Shown here: one piece after another, positions 52,842-62,965 of the stretch
How positions within the stretch are numbered: the first letter of the stretch is position 1
Layout: the number at the start of each line of letters is the position of its first letter
Assembly (NCBI GenBank): GCA_017642855.1
Contig: JAEPOO010000001.1
Span: forward strand, 248,001 to 312,000
Source of the DNA: Pseudomonadales bacterium
GTDB lineage: Bacteria > Pseudomonadota > Gammaproteobacteria > Pseudomonadales > Azotimanducaceae
Direction of reading: 5' to 3'
DNA: 64,000 nucleotides
Translations under genes and position numbers: made by a program
Notes under the pieces: generated by a model
The model's input: the letters and a program-made list of their open reading frames with translations, nothing else
Databases searched by the model: none
Told to the model about the DNA's origin: nothing

Positions 52842-53852
52842 ATGAAGAGTAAGTTGGAGTACATCTGGCTGGACGGTTACAAGCCGACGCAAAGTCTGCG
52901 AAGCAAAACAATGATCCGGTCGGATTTTAGTGGAAAGTTGGAAGACTGCCCGATGTGGTCATTTGATGGCAGCTCAACCGAACAGGCTGATGGAAGCAGT
53001 TCAGACTGTTTGCTGAAGCCCGTTGCGATTATCCCTGATCCGGACCGCAACAACGGTTATCTCGTCATGACTGAAGTTCTGAATCCAGACGGCTCACCGC
53101 ACGAGTCCAATGGTCGTGCCACCATTGATGACGATGATGATGACTTCTGGTTCGGTTTCGAACAGGAGTACTTCTTGTGGGATCCCGACCACGATCTGCC
53201 CCCTGGCTTCCCACGTGCCGGTTACCCACGTCCACAGGGCCCTTACTACTGCTCTGTCGGTGCAATGAATGCGTACGGTCGTGAAATTATTGAAGAGCAT
53301 CTGGATCTTTGTCTGGAAGCAGGTCTGAACGTTGAAGGCATCAATGGTGAGGTTGCTGCGGGTCAGTGGGAATTTCAGGTATTCGCAAAAGGTGCCGCAA
53401 AGGCAGGTGATGAAACCTGGCTGGCGCGTTACCTGCTTGAGCGTACTGCTGAAAAATACGGCTTTGCGATCAACTGGCATCCGAAGCCTCTCGGCGACAC
53501 AGACTGGAATGGCTCCGGTATGCATGCGAACTTCTCTAACTCCCCGATGCGCGAGTCTGGTCAAGAGGATGTGTTCACCAAGATCTGTGAAGAGTTTGGC
53601 AAAAACGTTGCCCGACATATCCATGTTTACGGCGCCGACAACGATCAACGTCTGACGGGTAAGCACGAAACACAATCTATCGATGAGTTCAGCTACGGTG
53701 TTTCTGACCGTGGTGCTTCTATTCGTATTCCGATCGGCACGGTTGAGGACGGCTGGAAAGGCCGACTGGAAGATCGTCGTCCTGCTTCCAATGCAGATCC
53801 CTACAAGGTGGCCGCGGCGATTGTTCAGACGACTAAGGAATCTGGCGTCTAA
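52842..53852 (+). CDS. glnII: Glutamine synthetase, eukaryotic/GSII type
   Basis: A 336-residue GSII enzyme that makes glutamine from glutamate, ammonia and ATP. It is the short form, not the 470-residue GSI. Signatures: YIWLDGYKPTQSLRSKT, MWSFDGSSTEQADGSSSD, FGFEQEYFLW, INGEVAAGQWEFQV (glutamate/ammonia site), DWNGSGMHANFS and ASIRIPIGTVEDGWKGRLEDRRPASNADPY. The ATG at 52842 follows AGGAG at a distance of 11 nt. A strong terminator follows the stop. GSII in gammaproteobacteria is usually horizontally acquired. Confidence 0.93.
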   Translation: MKSKLEYIWLDGYKPTQSLRSKTMIRSDFSGKLEDCPMWSFDGSSTEQADGSSSDCLLKPVAIIPDPDRNNGYLVMTEVLNPDGSPHESNGRATIDDDDDDFWFGFEQEYFLWDPDHDLPPGFPRAGYPRPQGPYYCSVGAMNAYGREIIEEHLDLCLEAGLNVEGINGEVAAGQWEFQVFAKGAAKAGDETWLARYLLERTAEKYGFAINWHPKPLGDTDWNGSGMHANFSNSPMRESGQEDVFTKICEEFGKNVARHIHVYGADNDQRLTGKHETQSIDEFSYGVSDRGASIRIPIGTVEDGWKGRLEDRRPASNADPYKVAAAIVQTTKESGV

Positions 53853-53878
53853 AGCAGTCTTATCCAGAGCAACGGAAA

Positions 53879-53909
53879 GGCCGATACCCCTGGGTACCGG
53901 CCTTTTTTT
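53879..53909 (+). terminator. Rho-independent terminator of glutamine synthetase
   Basis: GGCCGATACC and GGTACCGGCC form a GC-rich stem (one mismatch) with a short loop, followed by seven T. It lies 26 nt after the stop codon. Confidence 0.85.
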
Positions 53910-53954
53910 GTGCGGTAGGAATATTTGATGAAGTACATTAATTTCGGTTAATCT

Positions 53955-54743
53955 ATGGGTATGAAAGAGACGCGCAAAACCGTTGGCACTACGCTGGGAC
54001 TGTTAGCCCCTGTCGTGGCAATCGCCACTTTCCTGTTCTGGTTCTATACCAACAATTCAGTCGGCATTCCTGAGAACCGCGGTGTGTTTATTGCAGTCTT
54101 TGTCATTGCCATTGTTATGGCGGTTGCATCGTTCATTGTGGGTACCCGGTGGTTTGGTGGCGTCGCCGCCGTCATCGGTATTATTCCGGCAGCCTTTATG
54201 CTGTTTACCGTTTCCATCAGTAAGCAGGTGGTTGCCGAAGATGCTATTAAGGTCGGCGACACCATTCCTTACTTTGCAGCCCTGGATGACCAGGGTGAGC
54301 GTTTCACCTCTGATGCACTGGCAGGCACGCCGGTACTCATCAAATTTTTCCGCGCACACTGGTGACCTTACTGTGTCGCCGAGTTACGGCGATGGAACGA
54401 CGAACTTCAGGGTGAGTTCGAAGCGCGTGGCATTCAGGTGCTCACCGTCAGCACAGATTACCCGGAAGTCATTCGTCAGCGTCGAGGCGCGCATCGATTG
54501 CAAGCGACGATGTTGTCGGACCGTGATCTTGGCGTAACCGATGCCTTTGGTTTGCGTAATCAAGGAGCGCATTCAGGGCCAGTGGGTGAGGATCAGGCTG
54601 AAGCTTTGCCGGTCCCGACAACGCTCTTGGTGAGTGCGGATGGCGTAGTACTTTGGATGGATCAGTCTGAGAACTATCAGAATCGATCCGGACCTGAAGT
54701 CGTGCTGGCAGCGATGCAGCAGTACCTGGATGTTGGAGAGTAA
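53955..54743 (+). CDS. Membrane-anchored thioredoxin/peroxiredoxin-like selenoprotein (UxxC), in-frame UGA
   Basis: One reading frame of 263 codons that is interrupted only by TGA at 54363-54365. The part before TGA (136 residues) has three transmembrane helices and the first strand of a redoxin fold ending in VLIKFFRAHW; the part after it begins PYCVAEL and continues with a normal AhpC/TSA-like redoxin (VLTVSTDYPEVI, VPTTLLVSADGVVLW). Cysteine homologues have the CPxC motif in the form HWCPFC, so the TGA is exactly at the first active-site cysteine: U137-P-Y-C140. A 6-bp stem with a 5-nt loop lies at the right distance for a bacterial SECIS (54374-54394). A reader that stops at TGA would see two truncated ORFs. 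Upstream, AGGA precedes a 7-codon leader frame (53928-53951). Confidence 0.8.
54374..54394 (+). promoter_or_regulatory. SECIS-like hairpin downstream of UGA
   Basis: TCGCCG (54376-54381), loop AGTTA, CGGCGA (54387-54392) form a perfect 6-bp stem, extended by two wobble pairs. The distance from UGA to the loop is 16 nt and a G stands in the first two loop positions, both within the published bacterial SECIS model. Confidence 0.65.
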
Positions 54744-54767
54744 GCGCTTATTGGCTCGTCTTGTCTC

Positions 54768-55535
54768 TTACCTTGGCTTAGCACCACCACCCACGCGAAT
54801 TATTTCCCCACTGACCCAGGATGCCGCATCTGAAGCGAGGTAGATGCACGCTGAAGAAATGTCCTCGGGTGTTCCGAGCCGACCCAGCGGAATATTCCAT
54901 TCCTCAAGGATCTCATCGAGTTGAGACTCATCTTTCCCAAGCGCGGTGAGCATCACCTCAGTAGGAATGGCTCCAGGGGCAACGGCGTTGACACGAATGT
55001 TCGGTGCGAATTCGGCCGCAAAGGTCCAGGTCAGTGAGTTGGTGCCAGCTTTAGCAGCACCATAGTGAGCACTGCCAGGCACGGGGCCGGACCCTGCCCC
55101 AGAGGTGATGTTAATGATGGAACCTTTTTCCATATTGCGGGCGGCAGTGACGCAGCCGACATAAATGGAAGTGAGGTTCAGGGCAATGGTTTTGTCCCAT
55201 TCTTCCCGGGGCATATCCAGAACGGATGCGCGATAGGTAGATCCGCCGGCATTATTGACCCAGTCAGTGAGTTTGCCGAATTTGTCGATGGCAGCTTTGG
55301 CCAGTGCGGCCATGGCATCGTCGTCGGTCACATCGGTGGTGACGGCAATGGCTTCGCCGCCATTGTTGATAATTTTCTGGGCGACTTCTTCGATCTCGGT
55401 AGTGCGTCTTGCGGCGACCACCACTTTGGCGCCAGCCTTGGCGAAGTCGACCGCTATGCCTTGCCCGATCCCTCGTCCCGCACCAGTAACAACCGCAACG
55501 TGACCTTCCAGGCTATAACGGTCGAAAACATTCAT
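54768..55535 (-). CDS. Short-chain dehydrogenase/reductase
   Basis: A 255-residue classical SDR with all catalytic residues: AVVTGAGRGIGQGIA, NNAGG, the serine in INITSGAGSG and YGAAK, and ending ASWVSGEIIRVGGGAKPR. It would oxidise or reduce an alcohol/ketone with NAD(P). It is translated on the same strand after pckG with no spacer, so the two genes share a transcript; a metabolic link is not obvious. Confidence 0.9.
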   Translation of the reverse strand: MNVFDRYSLEGHVAVVTGAGRGIGQGIAVDFAKAGAKVVVAARRTTEIEEVAQKIINNGGEAIAVTTDVTDDDAMAALAKAAIDKFGKLTDWVNNAGGSTYRASVLDMPREEWDKTIALNLTSIYVGCVTAARNMEKGSIINITSGAGSGPVPGSAHYGAAKAGTNSLTWTFAAEFAPNIRVNAVAPGAIPTEVMLTALGKDESQLDEILEEWNIPLGRLGTPEDISSACIYLASDAASWVSGEIIRVGGGAKPR

Positions 55536-57338
55536 TCAGGCGGCCTCTTGTTTTGCCTCTTCCAGGCGCTGCTTGAGTGCAGCAAGTTCGTTGAATAGTT
55601 CTTCGGGCACTTTGCCCTGGAACGTATTGTAGTAGTCCTCGATCAGCGGAAGTTCGGACAACCAGCCATCAATCTCCACTCGCAGCAGGGTAGCAATCTC
55701 GTCATCAGAAATGTCGAGGCCGCTGAAATCCAGCCCGTCGATACCGGGAAGGTTACCGATCGGCGTTTCTATCGCGTCTGCGGTTCCGGCGCAGCGTTCG
55801 AAAACCCATTTGAGGATTCGCGAATTCTCGCCGAAGCCAGGCCACATGAAACGACCTTCGTCATCTTTACGGAACCAGTTGACATAGTAGATGCGTGGCA
55901 GCTTAACGCCTGCTTTCTGACCGATGTTGATCCAGTGATTCCAGTACTCCGCCATGTTGTAGCCGCAGAAGGGCAGCATTGCCATAGGGTCGCGTCGAAG
56001 TTCGCCAATGGCACCTGCCGCAGCGGCGGTCTTTTCAGAAGCAATGATGGAGCCAAAGAAAGTACCTTGCTGCCAGCTCTGAGCCTCGTTTACCAGGGGT
56101 ACGACACTGGCGCGTCTGCCTCCGAAAAGGATTGCGCTGATGGGTACGCCTTTCAGTTCTTCCCATTCTTCTGCAATCGCCGGGCACTGAGCAGCAGAAA
56201 CCGTAAAGCGTGCGTTGGGATGGGCTGCGGGTCGATCCATATTTGGATTCCACTCGCGTCCGGTCCAATCAATCAGGTGTGAAGGCGGTTCATCGGTCAT
56301 GCCTTCCCACCAGACATCACCGTCATCGGTTTCCGCGACGTTGGTGAAAATGCAGTTGCCGGTCAGGGTATTCATCGCATTGGCATTCGAATCCATGCCG
56401 GTGCCTGGCGCGACGCCGAAGAAGCCCGCTTCAGGGTTAATCGCATAAAGCTGGCCATCGTCGCCAAACTTCATCCAACAAATGTCGTCACCAACGGTTT
56501 CGACTGTCCAGCCGGGAATGGTTGGAATCAGCATGGCAAGATTGGTCTTGCCGCAGGCGCTTGGGAAAGCACCGGCGATGTATTTGGATTCACCTTCCGG
56601 GTTCGTTAGTTTCAGGATCAACATGTGTTCCGCCAGCCAGCCTTCGTCGTGGGCCATGGCAGATGCAATCCTGAGTGCAAAACACTTTTTACCGAGCAGT
56701 GCGTTACCGCCATAGCCGGAACCGAAAGACCAGATCTCGCGAGTCTTCGGGAAGTGGGCGATGTATAAATTCTGCGGATTACACGGCCAGGGTACGTCGA
56801 CGGTTTCTTCATCGAGTGGCATACCCACTGAATGAACACAGGGTACGAAATCGCCGTCTTCACCGAGTTCGTCCAGTACAGCCTGGCCAACTCTGGTCAT
56901 GATATGCATATTTGTAACAACGTAAGGTGAGTCTGAGATTTCGACGCCAATGTGGGCAATGGGTGAACCGACGGGTCCCATGGAAAAGGGGATCACGTAC
57001 ATGGTTCGGCCTTTCATGCAGCCGTCAAACAGGCCGTGAAGAGTCGTGCGCATCTCGTCTGGTTCGATCCAGTTGTTGGTTGGACCGGCTTCTTCTTCTG
57101 TATCGGAACAGATATAAGTTCGACTTTCGACTCGGGCGACGTCGGCAGGGTCTGATCGAACGAGGTAGCTGTTAGGGCGTTTTTCGTTGTTGAGTTTCTT
57201 GGCGACTCCTGCGTCAACCAGCAGATTCCACATGCGGTCGTACTCTTCTTTGGAGCCATCACAGATCACGACCTCATCCGGCTTGCAAAGCTCTTTCATG
57301 TCTTCGAGCCACGCCGCAAGCTTCTTGTTTTTCAACAT
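55536..57338 (-). CDS. pckG: Phosphoenolpyruvate carboxykinase (GTP)
   Basis: A 600-residue GTP-type PEP carboxykinase that converts oxaloacetate to PEP in gluconeogenesis. The P-loop [15 protein letters not shown] with the reactive cysteine, the guanine pocket IRREPMAM-like [22 protein letters not shown], and the metal-binding [20 protein letters not shown] region are all present. Most gammaproteobacteria use the ATP type, so the GTP enzyme is a noteworthy lineage marker. It is divergent from ygiQ with an 83-bp gap. Confidence 0.95.
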   Translation of the reverse strand: MLKNKKLAAWLEDMKELCKPDEVVICDGSKEEYDRMWNLLVDAGVAKKLNNEKRPNSYLVRSDPADVARVESRTYICSDTEEEAGPTNNWIEPDEMRTTLHGLFDGCMKGRTMYVIPFSMGPVGSPIAHIGVEISDSPYVVTNMHIMTRVGQAVLDELGEDGDFVPCVHSVGMPLDEETVDVPWPCNPQNLYIAHFPKTREIWSFGSGYGGNALLGKKCFALRIASAMAHDEGWLAEHMLILKLTNPEGESKYIAGAFPSACGKTNLAMLIPTIPGWTVETVGDDICWMKFGDDGQLYAINPEAGFFGVAPGTGMDSNANAMNTLTGNCIFTNVAETDDGDVWWEGMTDEPPSHLIDWTGREWNPNMDRPAAHPNARFTVSAAQCPAIAEEWEELKGVPISAILFGGRRASVVPLVNEAQSWQQGTFFGSIIASEKTAAAAGAIGELRRDPMAMLPFCGYNMAEYWNHWINIGQKAGVKLPRIYYVNWFRKDDEGRFMWPGFGENSRILKWVFERCAGTADAIETPIGNLPGIDGLDFSGLDISDDEIATLLRVEIDGWLSELPLIEDYYNTFQGKVPEELFNELAALKQRLEEAKQEAA

Positions 57339-57421
57339 CTAAAATACCCTTATTTTTCAGCTACTTATGCCCCAAGGGGTCGACTTCTGTCGCGGGGCGC
57401 GAAAGGCCGAAAGGATATCAC

Positions 57422-59449
57422 GTGCGCGTCTCTGTTAACATGCGCGCCATGAAACTTAGTCCAAACAAATCTCTCACAGACTATCGGCCCTATTGGGCCG
57501 AGTGTTTTGGTATCGCGCCTTTCCTGCCAACCACCCGGGATGAGATGGATGCGCTAGGCTGGGACTCCTGCGATGTCATTATCGTGACCGGCGATGCCTA
57601 TGTAGATCACCCCAGCTTTGGGATGGCGGTGATAGGTCGTGTCCTGGAGGCGCAAGGCTTTCGGGTGGGTATTATCGCGCAGCCGGATTGGCGTGATACC
57701 CAGGACATCGAACGTCTGGGCAAGCCAAATCTGTATTTCGGTGTCGCTGCCGGAAACATGGATTCGATGATCAATCGCTACACCGCGGATAGGAAGATTC
57801 GGCACGACGATGCCTATACGCCCGGCAACGAGGGCGGCAAGAGACCCGACCGGTCTGTCATCGTCTATTCACAGCTGGTGAAGCAAGCGTTTGGTGATGT
57901 GCCTATTGTGATTGGCAGTATCGAAGCCAGCCTGCGCCGGATCGCTCACTTTGATTACTGGAGTGAAAAGGTCAGGCGCTCGATTCTGTTGGATAGCCGG
58001 GCGGACCTGTTGCTGTATGGCAATGCAGAAAGAGCTATCGTCGAAGTGACGCACCGACTTGCAGACGGTGATTCCATTGAAGCGCTTCAGGACATTCGCG
58101 GTACAGCCTTTGTGACGGACGCCCCATTGGCGGGCTGGCGCTGTGTGGATGAAAGTCAGCTACCTGAAGAACGTGAAACCCAGGACGTCAAGCTACTGGA
58201 TGATGGTCCTGAGTTTGTTCGCCTTCCTAGCTTTGAGGCGGTTCGGAATGACAAAGCGTTATACGCTCATGCCTCTCGAATCCTGCATCGTGAAACCAAC
58301 CCAGGCAATGCGAAGGCACTTGCTCAGGAACATGGCGACAAGATTATCTGGCTGAATCCTCCGCCAATACCCTTGGAAACGCCTGAGCTGGATTGGGTTT
58401 TTGAAAGACCCTATCAGCGGGTACCACATCCCTCTTATGGGGATGCGCATCTCCCGGCATACGAAATGATTCGCCATTCCGTGAACATTATGCGCGGCTG
58501 TTTTGGTGGCTGTACTTTCTGTTCGATCACGGAACATGAAGGCCGAATCATTCAAAGCCGCTCAGAAGACTCTATCCTGAACGAGATCGAGGAAATTCGA
58601 GACAAATCGCCTGCGTTTACTGGTGTGATTTCTGACCTGGGTGGTCCGACCGCGAACATGTGGCGGTTGAACTGTAAAGACAAGAAGATTGAAGAGAGCT
58701 GCAAGCGACCTTCCTGTGTTTACCCGAATATCTGCAAGAACCTCGATACGGATCAGACGCCGTTGGTGCAGCTCTATCGGAAAGCGCGCGATGTTGAAGG
58801 CGTCAAAAAGATTCTAATCGCTTCAGGGCTTCGCTACGATCTCGCCGTTGAGACACCGGAGTATGTGAAAGAACTGGTGACAGAACATGTTGGGGGTTAC
58901 CTGAAGATTGCCCCTGAGCATACTGAAAAAGGCCCGTTGACCAAGATGATGAAGCCCGGCATCGGAACCTATGATCGCTTCAAGGCGATGTTCGACAAAT
59001 ACTCCCGGGAAGCGGGTAAGAAGCAGTACCTGATTCCCTATTTTATCGCCGGCCATCCGGGCACCACAGATGAGGACATGTTGAACCTTGCCAAGTGGCT
59101 CAAAGATAACGGTTTTCGGGCTGACCAGGTGCAGAATTTTTATCCGTCACCCATGGCAACGGCGACTGCCATGTATCACTCAGAAAAGAATCCTTTGAAA
59201 CGGGTAGGGCGCGACTCAGAGCGGGTGAATATTGTTCGCAAGGCGAGGCAGCGTCGCCTGCACAAAGCCTTCCTGCGTTATCACGATCCGGACAACTGGC
59301 CGATGCTCCGCGAAGCGCTCCGCAAGATGGGTCGTAATGATCTAATTGGTAACGGCAAAGTTCACCTGGTGCCAAGAACCCAGTTTTCGAAACCGCATCT
59401 TTCCAAGCGGAAATCTTTCAGGACCCAGCACACGGGATTACCCAAGTGA
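57422..59449 (+). CDS. ygiQ: YgiQ family radical SAM protein
   Basis: A 675-residue radical-SAM protein. The N-terminal part matches the DUF3362-type YgiQ family ([22 protein letters not shown]), the 4Fe-4S motif is CFGGCTFC, and the conserved [13 protein letters not shown] [16 protein letters not shown] follows. Function is not settled. The start may be the GTG at 57422 or the ATG at 57440 or 57449; the latter gives the typical N-terminus [15 protein letters not shown]. Overlaps the cyclophilin gene by 4 nt (GTGA). Confidence 0.93.
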   Translation: MRVSVNMRAMKLSPNKSLTDYRPYWAECFGIAPFLPTTRDEMDALGWDSCDVIIVTGDAYVDHPSFGMAVIGRVLEAQGFRVGIIAQPDWRDTQDIERLGKPNLYFGVAAGNMDSMINRYTADRKIRHDDAYTPGNEGGKRPDRSVIVYSQLVKQAFGDVPIVIGSIEASLRRIAHFDYWSEKVRRSILLDSRADLLLYGNAERAIVEVTHRLADGDSIEALQDIRGTAFVTDAPLAGWRCVDESQLPEERETQDVKLLDDGPEFVRLPSFEAVRNDKALYAHASRILHRETNPGNAKALAQEHGDKIIWLNPPPIPLETPELDWVFERPYQRVPHPSYGDAHLPAYEMIRHSVNIMRGCFGGCTFCSITEHEGRIIQSRSEDSILNEIEEIRDKSPAFTGVISDLGGPTANMWRLNCKDKKIEESCKRPSCVYPNICKNLDTDQTPLVQLYRKARDVEGVKKILIASGLRYDLAVETPEYVKELVTEHVGGYLKIAPEHTEKGPLTKMMKPGIGTYDRFKAMFDKYSREAGKKQYLIPYFIAGHPGTTDEDMLNLAKWLKDNGFRADQVQNFYPSPMATATAMYHSEKNPLKRVGRDSERVNIVRKARQRRLHKAFLRYHDPDNWPMLREALRKMGRNDLIGNGKVHLVPRTQFSKPHLSKRKSFRTQHTGLPK

Positions 59450-60045
59450 TGTTAAGAGCCCTTTTGCTGTCGGTTTTACTCTCGCTGAACTTTTCGGCTA
59501 TTGCAGGTGAAACAGTTCACGTAGAAATGGTGACATCTGAGGGCAGTTTCACCCTGGAGCTCTATCCAACGAAGGCGCCGGTTACTGTTAAGAACTTTTT
59601 GAATTACGTAGATGGTGGCCATTACGAGGGCGCGACCTTTTATCGCACTGTCACTTATGCGAACGATAACGGTAACCCCAAGATCGAAGTCATACAGGGC
59701 GGTATTGGTGACGCAGCCGATAGTCTCTTCCCGCCGATCAAGCATGAGTCCACAAAGGAAACCGGCATCCTGCACACCGATGGTGTGATCTCCATGTCTC
59801 GGTTTACAGTTGGCAGCGCCAGCTCAGAGTTCTTTATCTGCATCGGCGATCAGCCGGGACTGGACTATGGGGAATCTCGTAACCCAGACAAGCAGGGGTT
59901 TGCTGCCTTCGGGCGTGTTGTTCAGGGGATGGATGTAGTGCGGGCGATCAATAAGTTGCCTGCAAAGTCCGCCTCGGATGATCCCTACACCAAAGGTCAG
60001 ATGATCGCAGAGCCTGCCGTTATCTCGAAGGCGTTAAGAAAGTAA
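59446..60045 (+). CDS. Periplasmic cyclophilin-type peptidyl-prolyl isomerase
   Basis: A 199-residue protein with a signal peptide ([20 protein letters not shown]) and a cyclophilin domain ([57 protein letters not shown]). The family aids proline isomerisation in protein folding. The ATG at 59449 is an alternative start one codon after the GTG at 59446. Coupled to ygiQ. Confidence 0.9.
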   Translation: MMLRALLLSVLLSLNFSAIAGETVHVEMVTSEGSFTLELYPTKAPVTVKNFLNYVDGGHYEGATFYRTVTYANDNGNPKIEVIQGGIGDAADSLFPPIKHESTKETGILHTDGVISMSRFTVGSASSEFFICIGDQPGLDYGESRNPDKQGFAAFGRVVQGMDVVRAINKLPAKSASDDPYTKGQMIAEPAVISKALRK

Positions 60046-60048
60046 CGA

Positions 60049-61059
60049 TTACAGTTTTACCGCATGCCAGTGCTCGGCAATACCGTAGCCCGTTCGGTCT
60101 CCCCAGGTAAACTCTGCAAGTCCTTCGTTAACGAACGTAGCGCCGCCCGGCATGGGTATCTTAGTTGGGCACACGCAGGTGACAACACCAGTGATCCTTA
60201 CTTTCTCACCACCTTCAATGTCGCCGGTCAGCACGACGTTTTTGTGAATGATGGAATCGGTTTCGTAATCAGTCGTAATAACGACGTTTTTCAGAGCGCC
60301 AGATTTGCCGTCACGTTGAATCCAACCCTCGCCACGCATGACGCCATCTTTGTGGCGAAAACAGGATCCTCCCAGTGCAGCGTGATCACCGAAGTTCATA
60401 GAGAACCAGTTTACAAATGGGGTGGGGCCTTCTGTTGCATCGTTGGATTCGCCGCTGGAAGAACCATCGGATGATGTACCGGCGCCCCAATCCCTCGGAC
60501 CCCAGGATTTGTCTCTGACTCCAAAGCCATCGACGTCGAAAGTCTCATCGCCAATCTGAATTGAACCAGAGACTTTTCCAGACTGTTCAAAGTGCCCACG
60601 TTCACCACTGGCAGCATAGTGAGGTTCGGTGATGCAGTCGAAGGCGAGATCCATCTTCAGCGTTTCTGGGTTGAACCAGCCGTCGGGTCGTTCTTTGCTG
60701 CGTGTCAGCAGAATCTCAGCATTCTCAATGTCCTGAGCTGGACCGTCGTAGTGGATACGCCATTTCTGATGGGGATCTTCGCAGGTTAGTGTGAGGTCTC
60801 CGGCACAGAGGTCGCCGTCGTAAACGGAAAGATCTTTGCCGATATCCCGCCGACCGTAAGTAAACGCCACGCGTTTGCCGCCGAGGTAAATCACATGCAG
60901 TGCATCAGCCCAGCCATTGTTGGGTCGAAAACCCATGCGCGTGAACATGCCGATCTTTTTGTCGGGATCGACAAAGTTAAAGTAGTAGCTTTCGCTCCAG
61001 GCCCGGTCTTCGCCGACGGGGTGCATTCGTTCGTTATTGGTCTTTTTGTTATCGGTCAT
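60049..61059 (-). CDS. Hypothetical lipocalin-like (DUF7064/AttH-CrtC type) protein
   Basis: A 336-residue soluble protein. It contains GFGVRDKSWGPRDWGAG, a signature seen in proteins of bacteria that use steroids and in the CrtC/AttH superfamily, and WVMGFRPN-like GMFTRMGFRPNNGW near the start. There is no signal peptide. An insert rich in serine and glycine (DGSSSGESND) interrupts the second domain. Function unknown; a lipid-binding or hydratase role is a guess. Confidence 0.7.
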   Translation of the reverse strand: MTDNKKTNNERMHPVGEDRAWSESYYFNFVDPDKKIGMFTRMGFRPNNGWADALHVIYLGGKRVAFTYGRRDIGKDLSVYDGDLCAGDLTLTCEDPHQKWRIHYDGPAQDIENAEILLTRSKERPDGWFNPETLKMDLAFDCITEPHYAASGERGHFEQSGKVSGSIQIGDETFDVDGFGVRDKSWGPRDWGAGTSSDGSSSGESNDATEGPTPFVNWFSMNFGDHAALGGSCFRHKDGVMRGEGWIQRDGKSGALKNVVITTDYETDSIIHKNVVLTGDIEGGEKVRITGVVTCVCPTKIPMPGGATFVNEGLAEFTWGDRTGYGIAEHWHAVKL

Positions 61060-61102
61060 CCGGTTATTATGGTGAATCCACGGTAAGCGTGAAAGGTGAA
61101 GG

Positions 61103-61666
61103 ATGGCCGAACTGAAGCTCAGTTGTCATTGCGGGAAGGTGAGAGGTGTTGCTCACGATGTATCGCCAAGTATTGGTAATCGCCTGATTTGTTACTGCGA
61201 GAGCTGTCAGCAGTTCCCGATCAAGCTCGGGAAAGGGGGCCAGGTGGTGGACGAGTATGGCGGCACTGATATCTACCAGTTACCGCCAGGTCAGTTGAAG
61301 ATCACCGAGGGTGTTGAAGAGATTCGATGTCTCCGACATACATCTGAAGGTTTATACCGATTTTATGCGGGATGCTGCGACACGCCTTTTGCGAATTCTC
61401 CGGGTCCTGGCATGCCTTTTATTGGCTTGTTGCATGTTGTGGACTCGCAACCTGAGCAGCGTGATGCGCACATTGGTGGTATTCGAGCACACGTAAACAC
61501 CGTAGAAGCGACGAAACCGCTGCCTAAAGATCGAAAGTATGGGCTCGCCATGGTGATAGTCCGCATCGTGAGTCAGATGATCTGGTGGCGAGTGACCGGT
61601 CGTGCAAAACCACATCCTTTCTTTACCGATGACGGACTGCCGATTGTAGAGCCGGAAGTTCGCTAA
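61103..61666 (+). CDS. GFA-like (DUF6151) zinc protein
   Basis: A 187-residue protein with the cysteine pattern of the glutathione-dependent formaldehyde-activating fold: CHCGKVRG, CYCESCQ and GCCDTPFANSP. These bind zinc in the family. A DUF6151-type protein is the best match. GAAGG precedes the ATG at 61103. It is divergent from the lipocalin-like gene by 43 nt. Substrate unknown. Confidence 0.75.
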   Translation: MAELKLSCHCGKVRGVAHDVSPSIGNRLICYCESCQQFPIKLGKGGQVVDEYGGTDIYQLPPGQLKITEGVEEIRCLRHTSEGLYRFYAGCCDTPFANSPGPGMPFIGLLHVVDSQPEQRDAHIGGIRAHVNTVEATKPLPKDRKYGLAMVIVRIVSQMIWWRVTGRAKPHPFFTDDGLPIVEPEVR

Positions 61667-61725
61667 GCACGAGCTTCGCCATGTTCTTCTGGTAGGATGT
61701 TTCGTTTTGCATTTTGGAGAACACA

Positions 61726-62682
61726 TTGGAAATCACTCTCGACCCTGAATTGCAGGCTGTTGTTGACGCTGCGGCGGAAGCCAATCCGAATCCGCCGGAT
61801 GTCACTGAACTGCCGATCGAAATGTTTCGCGCCGGCTATGTCATGGTCAGTCAGGCTCAGGCGCTTGCTGATATTCCTTGCGATGACATCACCGATCTTG
61901 AAGTACCGGGTGCGGCAGGAGCCATTGGTGCAAGACTTTACGTGCCTGAGGGTGCGGGTGATGCGACGCTGCCAGGACTCATCTTTATTCATGGTGGCGG
62001 CTTTATGATCGGCAACCTGGATACCCACGACAGTGTTTGCCGACAGCTCGCCAACGGCGCTCATTGCCGGGTGATTGCGCTCGACTACCGACTGGCACCA
62101 GAACATAAATTCCCAGCTGCTGTTGAAGACGCCATTGCTGCTGCGACGCATATCACTCAGAACGCCGCTGACTATGGCATGGATGGGTCGAAGATGGCGG
62201 TTGGCGGTGACAGTGCCGGAGGTAACTTGTCAGCGATTGTATGCAACCACTTCGCGGAGAAGGGTGCCAATCCATTTGCGATGCAACTTCTGATTTATCC
62301 GGCGACAGATGGTTCTGTCGAAACCGAATCAAGACGAGAATTGCAGGAAGGCATCACCCTCGACAAAAAGGTTCTCGACTACTTCTTCGAAGGATATCTC
62401 GGTGGTCTTGAGACAGACGACAATGATCCGCGCCTGAACCCGGCCAAAGCCGCCAGCTTTGAAGGCGTTGCTCGGGCGCATATCGTCACAGCGCAATATG
62501 ATCCGCTGCGCGATGAAGGCAAGGCTTACGGTGATCTGCTGGAAGCAGCGGGCGTTCAGGTCAGCTACAAATGTTACGAGGGTCTGATGCACAACTTCAT
62601 TCTGCAGACCGGTGTCGTCTCCGCTGCAAAGAATGCTGTTGATGACATGGCGGCAGCATTGTCAGACGCCTTTTCTGCGTAG
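61726..62682 (+). CDS. HSL-family alpha/beta hydrolase
   Basis: About 318 residues of the hormone-sensitive lipase family. The oxyanion hole HGGGF, the nucleophile GDSAGGNL, the acid in YDPLRDEG and the histidine in GLMHNF form a complete catalytic set. I use the TTG at 61726 with GGAG 7 nt before it; TTG 61714 is an alternative. It would hydrolyse short or medium acyl esters. Followed on the same strand by a small gene and PhyH. Confidence 0.88.
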   Translation: MEITLDPELQAVVDAAAEANPNPPDVTELPIEMFRAGYVMVSQAQALADIPCDDITDLEVPGAAGAIGARLYVPEGAGDATLPGLIFIHGGGFMIGNLDTHDSVCRQLANGAHCRVIALDYRLAPEHKFPAAVEDAIAAATHITQNAADYGMDGSKMAVGGDSAGGNLSAIVCNHFAEKGANPFAMQLLIYPATDGSVETESRRELQEGITLDKKVLDYFFEGYLGGLETDDNDPRLNPAKAASFEGVARAHIVTAQYDPLRDEGKAYGDLLEAAGVQVSYKCYEGLMHNFILQTGVVSAAKNAVDDMAAALSDAFSA

Positions 62683-62692
62683 TGAGTTCGTC

Positions 62693-62965
62693 GTGAGGCA
62701 ACAGGTGCTCGTGCTATATCTGGAATCGTCCGCCCTGGACACAAGAGTGGTTGCCTGGGCACATTACGACGGTACTGGTCAGGCGCGGCACATGTCCGGC
62801 GACCAGGATGACCCCCCTTACAAGACAGGGCTGCATGCGCTGAAGGATGGTTGGCGGTTGATCCAGGCTAGCCCGCTGGTGTCTCACACACCGGGGGCGG
62901 AGTTCCGAACGGACTATCTTAAGTACGAGTTCTTCTTTGAAAAACTGGTGGAGACTCAGTCGTGA
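62693..62965 (+). CDS. Small hypothetical protein coupled to PhyH
   Basis: A 90-residue protein (GTG start at 62693) with the pattern VLYLESSALDTRVVAWAHYDG ... DQDDPPYKTGLHALKDGWRLIQ. I do not recognise a named family. Its stop overlaps the GTG of the PhyH gene (GTGA), so it is likely made together with PhyH and may be a partner. An ORF start at 62612 would overlap the hydrolase. Confidence 0.6.
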   Translation: MRQQVLVLYLESSALDTRVVAWAHYDGTGQARHMSGDQDDPPYKTGLHALKDGWRLIQASPLVSHTPGAEFRTDYLKYEFFFEKLVETQS

